A DNA stretch of 64,000 bases from an uncultured SAR116 cluster alpha proteobacterium. Lineage in GTDB: Bacteria; Pseudomonadota; Alphaproteobacteria; Puniceispirillales; GCA-002684695. The stretch is taken from contig CACBIM010000001.1 in NCBI GenBank assembly GCA_902539295.1, positions 1 through 64,000 on the forward strand. The letters run 5' to 3'. Made by a program: the position numbers and the translations under genes. Below are positions 29,700 to 39,389 of the stretch, in pieces. The notes beneath the pieces were generated by a model. That model made no database searches, had not been told where the DNA came from, and saw only the letters and a program-made list of their open reading frames with translations. The number at the start of each line of letters is the position of its first letter. Within the stretch, counting starts at the first letter, position 1.

Positions 29700-30704
29700 A
29701 TGACAATACAGCAACCATATGTATTATTTTTAGGAGACGCTCCAGATCCTTTGGCAGCAAAAGTAGCGCAAGGTATAAAGGATTGGAGACCAGGTATATC
29801 TGTTGGACAAATTACTTTACCAGGATGTAAAGCAGATATGGGACTAAATAATATCTCTGTAAATGAGGCTGTGTCTCTTGGAGCGAAAACCTTAGTAATT
29901 GGTGTAGCTAATAGAGGAGGGCTAATTTCAAGTAAATGGATGGAAGTTTTAAAAGAGGCAATTATATCTGGTTTAGATATAGCTTCAGGTCTTCATAACT
30001 TACTGAGAGATGAAAAAGAATTAGTTGATCTGTCAAAATCAAATAATACACAACTCATAGATGTAAGAGTTCCAACAATTAATTATCCAATAGCAAATGG
30101 CAAAAAAAGAAAGGGCATGAGATGTTTAGCAGTAGGTACTGATTGTTCAATTGGTAAAATGTATACAGCTATTGCTCTTGAAAAAGAAATGTCAAATATG
30201 GGTTTAAAGGCATCTTTTAGAGCTACAGGACAAACTGGTATTTTAATAACTGGAAATGGTGTACCTTTAGACGCTGTAATTGCAGATTTTATGGCTGGTT
30301 CTATAGAATACCTTACTCCAGATAATGATGATGATCACTGGGACATTATAGAAGGTCAAGGTAGTTTATTTCATCCCTCTTATTCAGGTGTTACAATGGC
30401 TTTAATTCATGGTGGACAACCTGATGCGCTAATTTTATGCCATGAGCCTACACGAGAACATATGAGGGGTCTCCCAGAGTACTCTTTACCAAGTTTAAAG
30501 GAATTAGAAAATATGGCTCTAAAAATGGCTAAAGTAGTAAATAATAATGCAAGGGTAGTTGGTGTCTCCATAAATACTTCAAGTATGAAAAAAGATGAAG
30601 CAATGGAGTATTTAAGTAAAGTAGAAAAAGAAATGAAATTGCCAACAGTTGACCCGGTTTTTACTGGAACAAAAAGACTTGCCGAAGAATTAGCTAACTT
30701 TTAG
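29700..30704 (+). CDS. dgcN: D-glutamate N-acetyltransferase DgcN (DUF1611 family)
   Basis: A 334-aa DUF1611 protein. Family members paired with an enolase-superfamily epimerase have been described as DgcN, which acetylates D-glutamate as the first step of its conversion to the L-form. Visible blocks are FLGDAPDPLAAKVAQG near residue 10, a P-loop-like AVGTDCSIGKMYTA near 146, RATGQTGILITG near 178 and EGQGSLFHPSYSG near 217. It is followed after 3 bases by dgcA and then a D-aminotransferase gene. That context is what makes the D-glutamate assignment likely; the fold alone would not. Confidence 0.85.
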   Translation: MTIQQPYVLFLGDAPDPLAAKVAQGIKDWRPGISVGQITLPGCKADMGLNNISVNEAVSLGAKTLVIGVANRGGLISSKWMEVLKEAIISGLDIASGLHNLLRDEKELVDLSKSNNTQLIDVRVPTINYPIANGKKRKGMRCLAVGTDCSIGKMYTAIALEKEMSNMGLKASFRATGQTGILITGNGVPLDAVIADFMAGSIEYLTPDNDDDHWDIIEGQGSLFHPSYSGVTMALIHGGQPDALILCHEPTREHMRGLPEYSLPSLKELENMALKMAKVVNNNARVVGVSINTSSMKKDEAMEYLSKVEKEMKLPTVDPVFTGTKRLAEELANF

Positions 30705-30707
30705 CTT

Positions 30708-31673
30708 ATGTTAATTGATGTAAAAGCAGAAGTTTTTCCACTTAAGAAGGTTTTTACTATTTCTAGAGGTTCTAGATCTTTTGCAGAAGTAGTCACTGTA
30801 AAAATTACTAAAGATGGTTTTTCTGGATTTGGAGAATGTGTACCCTATAAAAGATATAATGAAACTGTTCAAAGTGTTATCAATCAGATAAATACAGTTA
30901 ATGATTTTTCTAAATTAATAGAAATTGATAAACACCTTCCTGCTGGCGCTGCAAGAAACGCAATTGATTGCGCTTTCTGGGACTGGCAAGCAAAAATTAA
31001 ATCAACAACAGTAGCTCAACTTACAAATATTAATATTGCTCCAGTTACAACATCTTTTACTTTATCTTTGGACACAGCAGAAAAAATGGCAGAAGAGGCT
31101 AGAAATAATTCTCATCTACCAGTTTTAAAAATTAAGTTAGGCGGTGGCGAAGAAGATCTTAATAGAATTAGTTTGATAAGAAAAGTAGCTCCTGAAGCTA
31201 AAATAATTATTGATGCTAATGAGGGATGGTCATTAGAAGATTATAAAAAACTAATACCTCATTTTGTTGATGCTGAAATTAAAATGATAGAACAGCCTTT
31301 TGCATCTTCAAAAGATGATTATTTAATGAATATAGAAAGACCTATACCAATTTGCGCAGATGAAAGTTGTCATGACAGTTCTGATTTAGAAAAATGTATT
31401 GGAAAATATGATGTAATAAATATAAAACTTGATAAAACAGGAGGTTTGACAGAGGCACTGAAACTTAAAGAAAAAGCCAAAACAAAAAATTTTGATATAA
31501 TGGTAGGTTGCATGGTTGGAACTTCTTTGGCTATGGCTCCAGCATTAATCTTAGCGCAAAATGTAAAATGGGTTGATTTGGATGGGCCTTTGCTTATGTC
31601 TGAGGACAGGAAGCACAATCTAATTTATAAAAATAGTGAAATTCAACCAGCTTCAACTGGATTATGGGGTTAA
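30708..31673 (+). CDS. dgcA: N-acetyl-D-glutamate racemase DgcA / dipeptide epimerase-family enolase enzyme
   Basis: A 321-aa enolase-superfamily enzyme of the muconate-lactonizing subgroup. The KxK base motif is LKIKLGG near residue 143. Metal ligands appear as IDANEG near 168, EQPF near 194 and ADESCH near 218, with the second base in KLDKTGG near 242. This is the dipeptide-epimerase-like pattern. Next to dgcN it most likely racemises N-acetyl-D-glutamate to N-acetyl-L-glutamate. L-Ala-D/L-Glu epimerase activity (peptidoglycan recycling) is the close alternative. Confidence 0.87.
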   Translation: MLIDVKAEVFPLKKVFTISRGSRSFAEVVTVKITKDGFSGFGECVPYKRYNETVQSVINQINTVNDFSKLIEIDKHLPAGAARNAIDCAFWDWQAKIKSTTVAQLTNINIAPVTTSFTLSLDTAEKMAEEARNNSHLPVLKIKLGGGEEDLNRISLIRKVAPEAKIIIDANEGWSLEDYKKLIPHFVDAEIKMIEQPFASSKDDYLMNIERPIPICADESCHDSSDLEKCIGKYDVINIKLDKTGGLTEALKLKEKAKTKNFDIMVGCMVGTSLAMAPALILAQNVKWVDLDGPLLMSEDRKHNLIYKNSEIQPASTGLWG

Positions 31674-31677
31674 TTAA

Positions 31678-32544
31678 ATGAAAAAAAGAGTTGTGTATGT
31701 AAATGGTAGTTTTGTAGATGAAGACAAGGCAAAAGTTTCTGTTTTTGACCGAGGTTTTCTTTTTGCAGATGCTGTCTATGAAGTAACTGCTGTTATTGAT
31801 GGAAAAATTTTAGAGTGGGATGGCCATGTTAAAAGGCTTGAAAGATCTTTAAAAGAACTAGATATGAAATTTCCTATTTCTGAAAATGAATTATTGGATA
31901 TTCATTTTGATTTAATTAAGAAAAATACACTTAAAGAAGGTTTAATTTATCTTCAAGTCACAAGAGGTGAAGATGATCGAAGTTTTGATTATCCTGATGA
32001 GAGTGTGAAACCAACTTTGGTTTTGTTTACGCAAGTTAAATCTTTAGCAGAATCTAATATTGCAAAAACTGGTTTAAAAGTTATTTCTGTTCCTGATATG
32101 CGTTGGGGAAGAAGAGACATTAAAACAGTCCAATTATTAGCCCCTTCAATGTGTAAAATGATGGCTAAGAAAAAAAATAAAGATGATGCTTGGATGATAC
32201 AAGATGGTTTTATAACTGAAGGTACATCTAATAACGCATATATTATTACAAAGGATAATGTCTTAATTACAAGAAATTTATCAAATGATATTTTAGCTGG
32301 AGTAACTAGAAGATCAATTATAAGGTATGCTAAAGAAGCTCAAATTAAAATTGAAGAAAGACCCTTTACAATTGATGAGGCGAAGAAAGCTGCAGAGGCT
32401 TTTGTATCCTCTGCAACTACATTTATTGGCCCTGTGGTTGAGATTGACAATCAAAAAATTGGAAACGGTAGACCAGGAAAACAATCTCTAAGGTTAAGAG
32501 AGATTTACATTAATGAAAGCATGAAAAATGCTTTACACGCTTGA
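31678..32544 (+). CDS. dat: D-amino acid aminotransferase (class IV PLP)
   Basis: A 288-aa fold-type IV aminotransferase. The N-terminal VYVNGSFVDEDKAKVSVFDRG and FADAVYEV are characteristic of Dat. The PLP lysine is in RRDIKTVQLL near residue 145, and TEGTSNNAYI near 181 holds the cofactor phosphate. It should move amino groups between D-amino acids and 2-oxoglutarate, giving D-glutamate, which the two upstream enzymes could then turn to an L-form. All three genes sit within 5 bases of each other. The tail overlaps the convergent gene by 12 bases. Confidence 0.9.
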   Translation: MKKRVVYVNGSFVDEDKAKVSVFDRGFLFADAVYEVTAVIDGKILEWDGHVKRLERSLKELDMKFPISENELLDIHFDLIKKNTLKEGLIYLQVTRGEDDRSFDYPDESVKPTLVLFTQVKSLAESNIAKTGLKVISVPDMRWGRRDIKTVQLLAPSMCKMMAKKKNKDDAWMIQDGFITEGTSNNAYIITKDNVLITRNLSNDILAGVTRRSIIRYAKEAQIKIEERPFTIDEAKKAAEAFVSSATTFIGPVVEIDNQKIGNGRPGKQSLRLREIYINESMKNALHA

Positions 32545-33462
32545 TAACAATGATTGCAAATGAAGTTTAACTGATTCAGTTAAAGCATCTAAATTATAAC
32601 CTCCTTCTAAAATGCTAACTATTCTTCCATCACAATTTTGATTAGCAAATTTACAAATCATTTCAGTTAATTCTAAATAATCCTCACTTTTTAGATTTAT
32701 TGATGAAATTGTATCGTCTTTGTGTGCATCAAATCCAGCTGACAAAATTAATAACTCAGGATTGTAATATTCTATTTTAGGCAATATTTTATTTTGCCAA
32801 ATTTCTAGAAAAGATTTGCCATCTAATGAAGGTGAAATTGGCTCATTTATTATATTGCCTAATCCGGTCTCCTCTTTGAAACCAGTGCCAGGGAATAAAG
32901 GCATTTCATGTGAAGAGGCAAAAATTAGATTTTTTTGTTTTCTTTCAAAAAAACTTTGTGTTCCATTTCCGTGATGCACATCAAAATCAAGAACTGCAAC
33001 CTTTTTTAGTTTGTATTTATCAAGAGCATATTTTGCTCCAATAGCTGCATTCGAAAATATGCAAAAACCCATAGCTTTATCAGGCTCTGCATGGTGACCA
33101 GGAGGGCGAGAGCAAACAAATGATTTTGAATTATTTGTTTTCATAACGAAGTCAACTGCTTGAATAATTCCACAAACAGCAGTTTCTGCAGCCTTCAATG
33201 AATTTAAAGAAATATAAGTATCTGCATCGATTTGTAAAATATCATTTTCTGGCTTCAGGTTTAAAAGATTTTTAATGTATTCTTTTGTGTGGACCTTTAA
33301 TATGTTTTTAATTACTTTTTGTGATTTAATTTTTTGTATTTGATTTGGAAAAAGGTTTTTAATTAGTTTATTCAAATTAATAATTCTATCTGGCCTTTCT
33401 GGATGACCAATTGGCACTAAATGCCTTTCAAAAATATCGTGGTAAAAAATTTTAAATTCCAT
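32533..33462 (-). CDS. Histone deacetylase-family amidohydrolase
   Basis: A 309-aa class II HDAC-like zinc hydrolase (AcuC/acetylpolyamine amidohydrolase superfamily). The active-site His pair is in RPPGHHAEP near residue 120. The zinc ligands DFDVHHGNGTQ lie near 158 and the second Asp in SAGFDAHKDD near 246. A Tyr in ILEGGYNLD near 284 completes the site. The bacterial substrate could be an acetylated amine, acetylpolyamine or N-acetyl amino acid. It converges on the D-amino acid operon and is not co-directional with it. Confidence 0.92.
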   Translation of the reverse strand: MEFKIFYHDIFERHLVPIGHPERPDRIINLNKLIKNLFPNQIQKIKSQKVIKNILKVHTKEYIKNLLNLKPENDILQIDADTYISLNSLKAAETAVCGIIQAVDFVMKTNNSKSFVCSRPPGHHAEPDKAMGFCIFSNAAIGAKYALDKYKLKKVAVLDFDVHHGNGTQSFFERKQKNLIFASSHEMPLFPGTGFKEETGLGNIINEPISPSLDGKSFLEIWQNKILPKIEYYNPELLILSAGFDAHKDDTISSINLKSEDYLELTEMICKFANQNCDGRIVSILEGGYNLDALTESVKLHLQSLLSSV

Positions 33463-33496
33463 TACTTTAACCTTATAATATTAAGGTTATTTTTTT

Positions 33497-34189
33497 ATGA
33501 CAATAAAGGCAATATTATTTGATAAAGATGGAACTTTATTTCATTTTAATGAAACATGGGGCCCATGGTTTTATGATGTTCTATTGGAATTATCAGATGG
33601 AAAACATTATCTTCTGGTGGAATTAGCTAATTTATTAAAATATGATTATAAAACAAAAACTTTTTATAAAAACAGTCCATTTATTGCTGGTACTGAGGGC
33701 GAGACAATTAGAATTATGCTTTCATTGCTTCCTAACTTTGAAGAGGAAAATCTTATTAAGTGGCTCTCAAAAAAATCAATGTCGGTTGATGGAAAGCCTG
33801 TAGATAATCTACTAGAAACTTTGGAACAAATTCAAGAAAAGAATATTATAATGGGTGTTGCCACAAATGATAGCGTTTCAAGCGCTCATAATCAGTTAAG
33901 AGAAAATAATATAAAGCATTTCTTTGGTTACATATATGGTTTTGATAGTGGTTTTGGTTTTAAACCTGGTACTGGTATGCAAAAAGAATTTTTGAGAAAA
34001 ACAAGCCTATTAGCTAATGAAGTCATTATGGTCGGTGACAGTATGGCAGACATTGAGTCAGGAAATAAAATTGGAATGACTACTGTAGCTGTATTAACTG
34101 GCCCTTTGGGTAGATCAGAGCTTGAGAAAAAAGCAGATATTGTTTTAAATTCGATTTCAGAGATACCAAATCTGTTACAAAAATTATGA
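33497..34189 (+). CDS. HAD-family hydrolase, phosphoglycolate phosphatase-like
   Basis: A 230-aa HAD phosphatase with motif I FDKDGTLF at residues 8-15 (nucleophile Asp9, acid/base Asp11). A helical cap spans about residues 18-90. Motif II is MGVATNDS near 118, a lysine lies in GFKPGTG near 155, and motif IV is MVGDSMADIESG near 175. It resembles Gph-type enzymes, so a phosphoglycolate or related sugar phosphate is a reasonable substrate class but is not shown. It overlaps xdhB tail to tail by 6 bases. Confidence 0.87.
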   Translation: MTIKAILFDKDGTLFHFNETWGPWFYDVLLELSDGKHYLLVELANLLKYDYKTKTFYKNSPFIAGTEGETIRIMLSLLPNFEEENLIKWLSKKSMSVDGKPVDNLLETLEQIQEKNIIMGVATNDSVSSAHNQLRENNIKHFFGYIYGFDSGFGFKPGTGMQKEFLRKTSLLANEVIMVGDSMADIESGNKIGMTTVAVLTGPLGRSELEKKADIVLNSISEIPNLLQKL

Positions 34190-36493
34190 GTTAATTGACT
34201 TTAAAATTTCTTCTGGGGTAGCGGGCGCATTAAGATTGACAATATTATCTTCCCTATAATTAGAAATAGCATCTCGAATTGCAAGCCATGAAGATATAGC
34301 TAACATGAGAGGTGGTTCCCCAACTGCTTTAGATCTGAAAATTGTTTTTTCTATATTTGGCGAGTTTTCAAGAAGTTCTACGTTAAGTGTATTTGGTATA
34401 TCACGACTTCCAGGAATTTTGTAAGTTGACGGACCAATTGTCATTAGCCTGCCTTTATCATTCCAATAAAGCTCTTCACAAGTGAGCCATCCAAGTCCTT
34501 GAATGAAGGCCCCTTCAATCTGTCCAATATCGATTGAAGGGTTTAAAGATGTTCCACAATCTTGAACAATATTTGCACTTAAAATGTTGCTCTCGCCAGT
34601 AAAAGCATCAATAACAACCTCAGAAATAGAAGCGCCCCAAGTGAAATAAAAAAATGGATTACCTTGCATGGTATTTTGATCCCAGTGTATCTTTGGAGTT
34701 TTATAAAAGCCAGTTGAAGATAATGATACTCTTTTACTCCATGTAAGTTGGGCTAATTCAGAAAAAGAAATAGTTTTGTTCCTACACTTTATTAATTCGT
34801 CTTCAAAATATATTTCTTTGATTGGTGCTTCAAAGTGTTGTGATGCAACTTTTGCCATTCTTTTTTTAATCTTAATTGCTGCATCATAAGCTGCCATACC
34901 ATTTATGTCCGAACCCGACGAAGCAGCGGTCGCCGAAGTGTTTGGTACTTCAGATGTTGTGGTAGTGGCTAGTTCTATCCTGTCTATTGATACTGAAAAT
35001 ACGTCTGCTACTACTTGAGCAATTTTTATAAATAGACCTTGGCCCATCTCGGTCCCACCATGACCAAGTCTTATACTTCCATCTGTATATACATGTACTA
35101 AAGCACCAGCTTGATTTAACTCAGTTTTATTAAATGATATCCCAAATTTGATTAATGTTGACGATACTCCTTTTCTCAAAGGCGACCCAACTTCCTTTTG
35201 TTGATGATTATACTCTTCGACATTTTTTTTAATTTTTTGTAAATTGGAAATTTCACAAACACGATCCCAAACTTTATTGTAACGATCACTATCATTTACA
35301 ATTTGCCCGTAAGGAGTTTTAAGGCCATTACCTTTTGAATATAAATTAATTTTTCTTATTTCTTCAATTGGCTTAGTTAGTTTTCGAGCAATGTTATCAA
35401 TAATTGTTTCAATAGTTATTATACCTTGGGGGCCACCAAAACCTCTAAATGCTGTATTTGAAACAGTATTAGTTTTGCAGCAATAACCATTGATTGTTAC
35501 ATTTTTTAAAGAATAGCAATTATCAATATGTGTCATTGCTCTAGTCATAACTGGACCAGACAAATCAGCAACATTGCCAGCTCTGCTTAAAAGATTAACT
35601 TCCAGACCTTGTATCCTACCATCTGAATCAAACCCAACTTTATAAAGAGATAAAAAATCATGTCTTTTCCCAGTAGCAAGCATGTCATCGTGTCTAGTTA
35701 GTCTTAATTTAGCTGGCTTCCCAAAATACCAGGAACATAATGCTGTAATACTTGCAATTATACTTGCTTGACTTTCTTTGCCACCAAAGCCACCTCCTAA
35801 GCGTCTAACTTTTGAAGTAACTTTTGCTTGAGAAATGCCTAGTACATTTGCGACACAGTGTTGAACCTCTGTGGGATGTTGTGTAGAGGACCAAACTGTA
35901 AATTTATTATCTTCATCTGGAATAACCAGTGATATTTGGCCCTCTAGGTAAAAATGATCTTGACCTCCAATTGTGATTTCGTCCTCAATTACATATTCTG
36001 AATTATTGATCTTTTTTAATGAGTCCCCTTTTTTTAAAAGCATTTTAGGCATTGCAAGAGAGTTTCGTTTCATTGCAATTTTTAAATCAAATATTGGCTC
36101 TTCATCATCAAAAATTTCTATGTTAACTAATTTTGCAGCTTTTTGTGCAGTATTATGATCTTTAGCAATTACAACTGCAATTGGTTGGCCTATATGTTCA
36201 ACTCTGTTTTGAGCTAAGGCAGGTTCATTATGGATTATTGGACCAATTTGATTTTTACCTGGTATATCCTCAGAAGTCAGAACTTTATAAACACCATTAA
36301 TTGCCATTGCTTTTTCAATATTGAGGCTTTTAATCTTGCCTGAAGCACTTTTACTTAAAACAAGTGCTAAGTGGAGTGTATCTTTTGGTATTGATAAGTC
36401 GTCAATATATTTGGCCTCACCAGTAGCTTGTCTTAGTGAGCTATCATGATGAATTGATTTTCCTAAAACACTAATATTTGTAATTTCATTCAT
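34184..36493 (-). CDS. xdhB: Xanthine dehydrogenase, molybdopterin-binding subunit XdhB
   Basis: The 769-aa large subunit that oxidises hypoxanthine to xanthine and then to urate at a Mo site. GGFGGKESQ near residue 235 and TAFRGFGGPQG near 355 contact the pterin. EMGQGLFIK is near 488, and IEGAFIQGLGWL is near 665. The catalytic glutamate lies in KAVGEPPLML near 735. Length is normal for bacterial XdhB. It is the last gene of the purine operon, starting 1 base after xdhA. The sulfurating chaperone gene xdhC is not next to it. Confidence 0.96.
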   Translation of the reverse strand: MNEITNISVLGKSIHHDSSLRQATGEAKYIDDLSIPKDTLHLALVLSKSASGKIKSLNIEKAMAINGVYKVLTSEDIPGKNQIGPIIHNEPALAQNRVEHIGQPIAVVIAKDHNTAQKAAKLVNIEIFDDEEPIFDLKIAMKRNSLAMPKMLLKKGDSLKKINNSEYVIEDEITIGGQDHFYLEGQISLVIPDEDNKFTVWSSTQHPTEVQHCVANVLGISQAKVTSKVRRLGGGFGGKESQASIIASITALCSWYFGKPAKLRLTRHDDMLATGKRHDFLSLYKVGFDSDGRIQGLEVNLLSRAGNVADLSGPVMTRAMTHIDNCYSLKNVTINGYCCKTNTVSNTAFRGFGGPQGIITIETIIDNIARKLTKPIEEIRKINLYSKGNGLKTPYGQIVNDSDRYNKVWDRVCEISNLQKIKKNVEEYNHQQKEVGSPLRKGVSSTLIKFGISFNKTELNQAGALVHVYTDGSIRLGHGGTEMGQGLFIKIAQVVADVFSVSIDRIELATTTTSEVPNTSATAASSGSDINGMAAYDAAIKIKKRMAKVASQHFEAPIKEIYFEDELIKCRNKTISFSELAQLTWSKRVSLSSTGFYKTPKIHWDQNTMQGNPFFYFTWGASISEVVIDAFTGESNILSANIVQDCGTSLNPSIDIGQIEGAFIQGLGWLTCEELYWNDKGRLMTIGPSTYKIPGSRDIPNTLNVELLENSPNIEKTIFRSKAVGEPPLMLAISSWLAIRDAISNYREDNIVNLNAPATPEEILKSINS

Positions 36494-36494
36494 G

Positions 36495-37892
36495 TTATTG
36501 AACTCTTGTGACTTCTAAATTCAATTTTTGATTTGAAAGGCTTAATAGAAGTCTTTTTACCAGACCAACTGCTAAATCAGCTCTGTAATCAGAGCTCCCT
36601 CTTAAATCTGATAATGGTTTGATAGTCTTTTTAGTTACCCTTTCGGCTTCATCCATAGCAAAATTTATATCTTTTCCTATTAGAGTATCTTCAAGTTTTC
36701 TGTTTCTTAATGGAGTAGACGACAAGCCTCCAAAGCAAATTCTACATGATTGTATAACTTTATTTTTATTTATATTTACTAAAGCTCCAATGGATGTCGT
36801 GGATATATCTTGATCATGTCTTTTCGATACCTTCCAAGCATAATAAAATTTCTCATTTTCTGGAAGAGGTATTATTATTGATGTAATTATATCGTTTGGA
36901 TTTAGAACTGTTTTTCTGTAATCTGTAAATAAGTCTTCAACAGCTAAATATTTAAATTTTTTATTTGAAAATATTTCAACTGAAGCACCTAAGGCCATTA
37001 ATGATGGTGCTGTATCTCCAATTGGTGATGCCGTACAAAGATTTCCAGCAATTGTAGCTTGTGAACGAATTTGCGAAGAGCCAAATCTTCTAATAATTTC
37101 TGCAAAAGGAGGAAAAAATTTTTCAAAATAAGGTAAAGTGTCTTCTAAAGTAACTGACGCACCTATATGAATTTCATTGTTTTTTTCATAAATTGTATTT
37201 AAACTAGGTATCCTATTAAGCAGTATATAGTTAGGCTTTATGCTTGGAGAAATCTCAATAAGATTTAGATCAGTTCCACCTGATAAATAAAAGGTATTAT
37301 CATTCTTGTAAGATAGTTCATATGCTTCTTCAACTGATACAGGGTAAAAAAAGCTCGCGGTTTCACTTTTTGAATTCATGCATTTTGACCACTTCGAGCA
37401 CTCTGGCAAATGAATATCACCATCAATTTTTTTTATAGCCTCTACAATAGATCTGTAACCCGTGCATCTGCATAAATTACCCGCTAAAGCGTCGTGTATA
37501 TCCATCTCAGTTGGTTTTTCTTTATGGTTTAATAAACTAGTGATAGCAATTACAAAGCCAGGTGTACAAAAACCACATTGGCTTCCACCGTATTTAGTCA
37601 ATGTATTTTGTATCGGTGAGGGTAATTTTTTAGATCCTAATCCTTCAACTGTATAAACAGAAGACCCTACAACCTGTCCTAATTTTAATAAGCATGAATT
37701 TGCAGGCCTTAGCTTGCCTCCATTGACAGGTGATAAAAGTATACTGCAAGCGCCACAATCTCCCTCAGCGCAACCCTCTTTTGTTCCATGGAGTTGTTTT
37801 TCAAGTCTTATCCAATCTAATAAGGAAGAGTTTGGGTCTGATTTTGATATATCAATTTCATTATCGTTTAATATAATATGATTTTTTTTCAT
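36495..37892 (-). CDS. xdhA: Xanthine dehydrogenase small subunit XdhA ([2Fe-2S] and FAD)
   Basis: A 465-aa electron-transfer subunit. The first [2Fe-2S] site is CAEGDCGAC near residues 38-45, with a further Cys near 67. The second is CGFCTPGF near 106 with CRCTGY near 140. The FAD domain follows, with the pyrophosphate-binding YLSGGTDLN near 203 and the GNLCTASPIGD block near 285, then a C-terminal CO-dehydrogenase-flavoprotein-like domain. It lies 9 bases after allA in the same operon. Confidence 0.96.
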   Translation of the reverse strand: MKKNHIILNDNEIDISKSDPNSSLLDWIRLEKQLHGTKEGCAEGDCGACSILLSPVNGGKLRPANSCLLKLGQVVGSSVYTVEGLGSKKLPSPIQNTLTKYGGSQCGFCTPGFVIAITSLLNHKEKPTEMDIHDALAGNLCRCTGYRSIVEAIKKIDGDIHLPECSKWSKCMNSKSETASFFYPVSVEEAYELSYKNDNTFYLSGGTDLNLIEISPSIKPNYILLNRIPSLNTIYEKNNEIHIGASVTLEDTLPYFEKFFPPFAEIIRRFGSSQIRSQATIAGNLCTASPIGDTAPSLMALGASVEIFSNKKFKYLAVEDLFTDYRKTVLNPNDIITSIIIPLPENEKFYYAWKVSKRHDQDISTTSIGALVNINKNKVIQSCRICFGGLSSTPLRNRKLEDTLIGKDINFAMDEAERVTKKTIKPLSDLRGSSDYRADLAVGLVKRLLLSLSNQKLNLEVTRVQ

Positions 37893-37901
37893 ATGAATAA
37901 T

Positions 37902-38399
37902 TTAGTATTTAATTACAATATCATCAAACCAAAATTCGGTAAGATTTTCTTTTTCAATATTATCTCTATCCACAACTAAAAAATCTTGTTTTTTTTCGAG
38001 TGTTATAAGCGGATGATGCCAAGTTCCTGGATAGTAATTAACACCATGATGAGTGTTTGCAATAAAGCATTTCAAATTATCTAAATTGGGTTTATTTGAG
38101 TTGCCCTTGGAGACAATTATTAGCCAATCTCCATTTTGTAAAGGCATAAATGACTGGCTTGCAATTGGGTGGCATTCTAACATATTTATAATTAATGGAC
38201 TTGGTCTTTGAAGACCCTGAAAAATAGAAATAGAAATATTATTATTAATTTCTTTTTCATTTGTAATAAATTTACTTAAATCATATCTATTGGTATACCC
38301 ATTATTTATTTTTTTATAGGTATAATTGTCTTTAAGTGACAAGACATCTCCAAATTCTTGAAATTTTTCCTTTGTAAGTTTTTCAATTGTAATTTCCAA
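37902..38399 (-). CDS. allA: Ureidoglycolate lyase AllA
   Basis: A 165-aa cupin-fold enzyme splitting ureidoglycolate to glyoxylate and urea. Family blocks are FQEFGDVLSL near residue 12, LECHPIASQSFMPL near 72 and TWHHPLITL near 125. It receives the product of the allantoicase encoded directly upstream (18-base gap). The final products are glyoxylate and urea; no urease gene is in the window. Confidence 0.93.
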   Translation of the reverse strand: MEITIEKLTKEKFQEFGDVLSLKDNYTYKKINNGYTNRYDLSKFITNEKEINNNISISIFQGLQRPSPLIINMLECHPIASQSFMPLQNGDWLIIVSKGNSNKPNLDNLKCFIANTHHGVNYYPGTWHHPLITLEKKQDFLVVDRDNIEKENLTEFWFDDIVIKY

Positions 38400-38417
38400 C
38401 TTTTAACCTTGATTTAA

Positions 38418-39389
38418 TTAAATATGACCAAAAATTCTCAATCTTGATACACCACCATCAGGAAATATATTTAATTTTATATGACTAAATTCAGTGTTAT
38501 GAAACTTCGTGCTAATTGAAAATTTGTGTACCTTATCAGCATGTAAAATTGATTTTGGAATAATAGTTAACCAATCTTCATCTTTAACTTTGCTTATATC
38601 ATCGGTGTTGATGGCTTGAATAGAGCAACTTTCTGGATAGTTACCCTTAAAAAAAGCCGTATCAACTTCCGCTTTCGTTAAAAAACTCTTTTTCCCTAAT
38701 TTAATTATTAACCAGTCATTACCTGGCTCTCTTCTTCTTCTCGTTTCCCACCCGTCTCCCATGTTTTTTCCTCTGCCATAAGAAAGAATTGCAGAAACGT
38801 CTCCATAGTGTGCATTATTATATGATATAATTTTTCCACCATTATTTAAGGCTGAAAGTTCTAATATTTGTTTTTTTGATATTTTATCCCAATCAACAAA
38901 AACATCACCCCATAATCTCAGTCTTGCAACACCTCCATCAGGAAAAATTTTTAACTTTACCCAATTAAAAATACTTTCATTTTCAGCATTAAAATTATTT
39001 ACGGTGTCACCTTGAATACTTTTTTTATCTAAGATAGTTTTCCAGTTTTCATCATTCTCATCAGGTTGTTCTTCTGAATAAATACCTTCAATTTCAGCGT
39101 AAGGAGGGTAATTTCCAGTAAAAAACTTTGTATTAATTTCAATTTTTTTTATTATTCCTGGGCAACCTAATTTTATTAAACACCAGTCGTAACCTGGTGT
39201 TCTTCTTCTTCTTGTTTCCCATCCATCCATCCATTTACCATGATTATCATATTTGTCAGGTATAAATATTGGATCAGTTTCTGATAGCATTCTTTCTAAA
39301 GGAGCAAAAAACTCATCATTGGCATAAACACCATATGAGCCAATTTTTGGAGAAATTAAATTTACTAATGTTGAAATCTTATCACTCAA
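38418..39389 (-). CDS. alc: Allantoicase
   Basis: A 323-aa enzyme hydrolysing allantoate to ureidoglycolate and urea. The protein is a clear tandem duplication: GWETRRRRTPGYDWCLIKLG (near residue 55) recurs as GWETRRRREPGNDWLIIKLG (near 213). FPDGGVARLRLWG near 150 recurs as FPDGGVSRLRIFG at the C-terminus. This two-jelly-roll architecture defines the family. It overlaps puuE by 4 bases. Confidence 0.96.
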   Translation of the reverse strand: MSDKISTLVNLISPKIGSYGVYANDEFFAPLERMLSETDPIFIPDKYDNHGKWMDGWETRRRRTPGYDWCLIKLGCPGIIKKIEINTKFFTGNYPPYAEIEGIYSEEQPDENDENWKTILDKKSIQGDTVNNFNAENESIFNWVKLKIFPDGGVARLRLWGDVFVDWDKISKKQILELSALNNGGKIISYNNAHYGDVSAILSYGRGKNMGDGWETRRRREPGNDWLIIKLGKKSFLTKAEVDTAFFKGNYPESCSIQAINTDDISKVKDEDWLTIIPKSILHADKVHKFSISTKFHNTEFSHIKLNIFPDGGVSRLRIFGHI

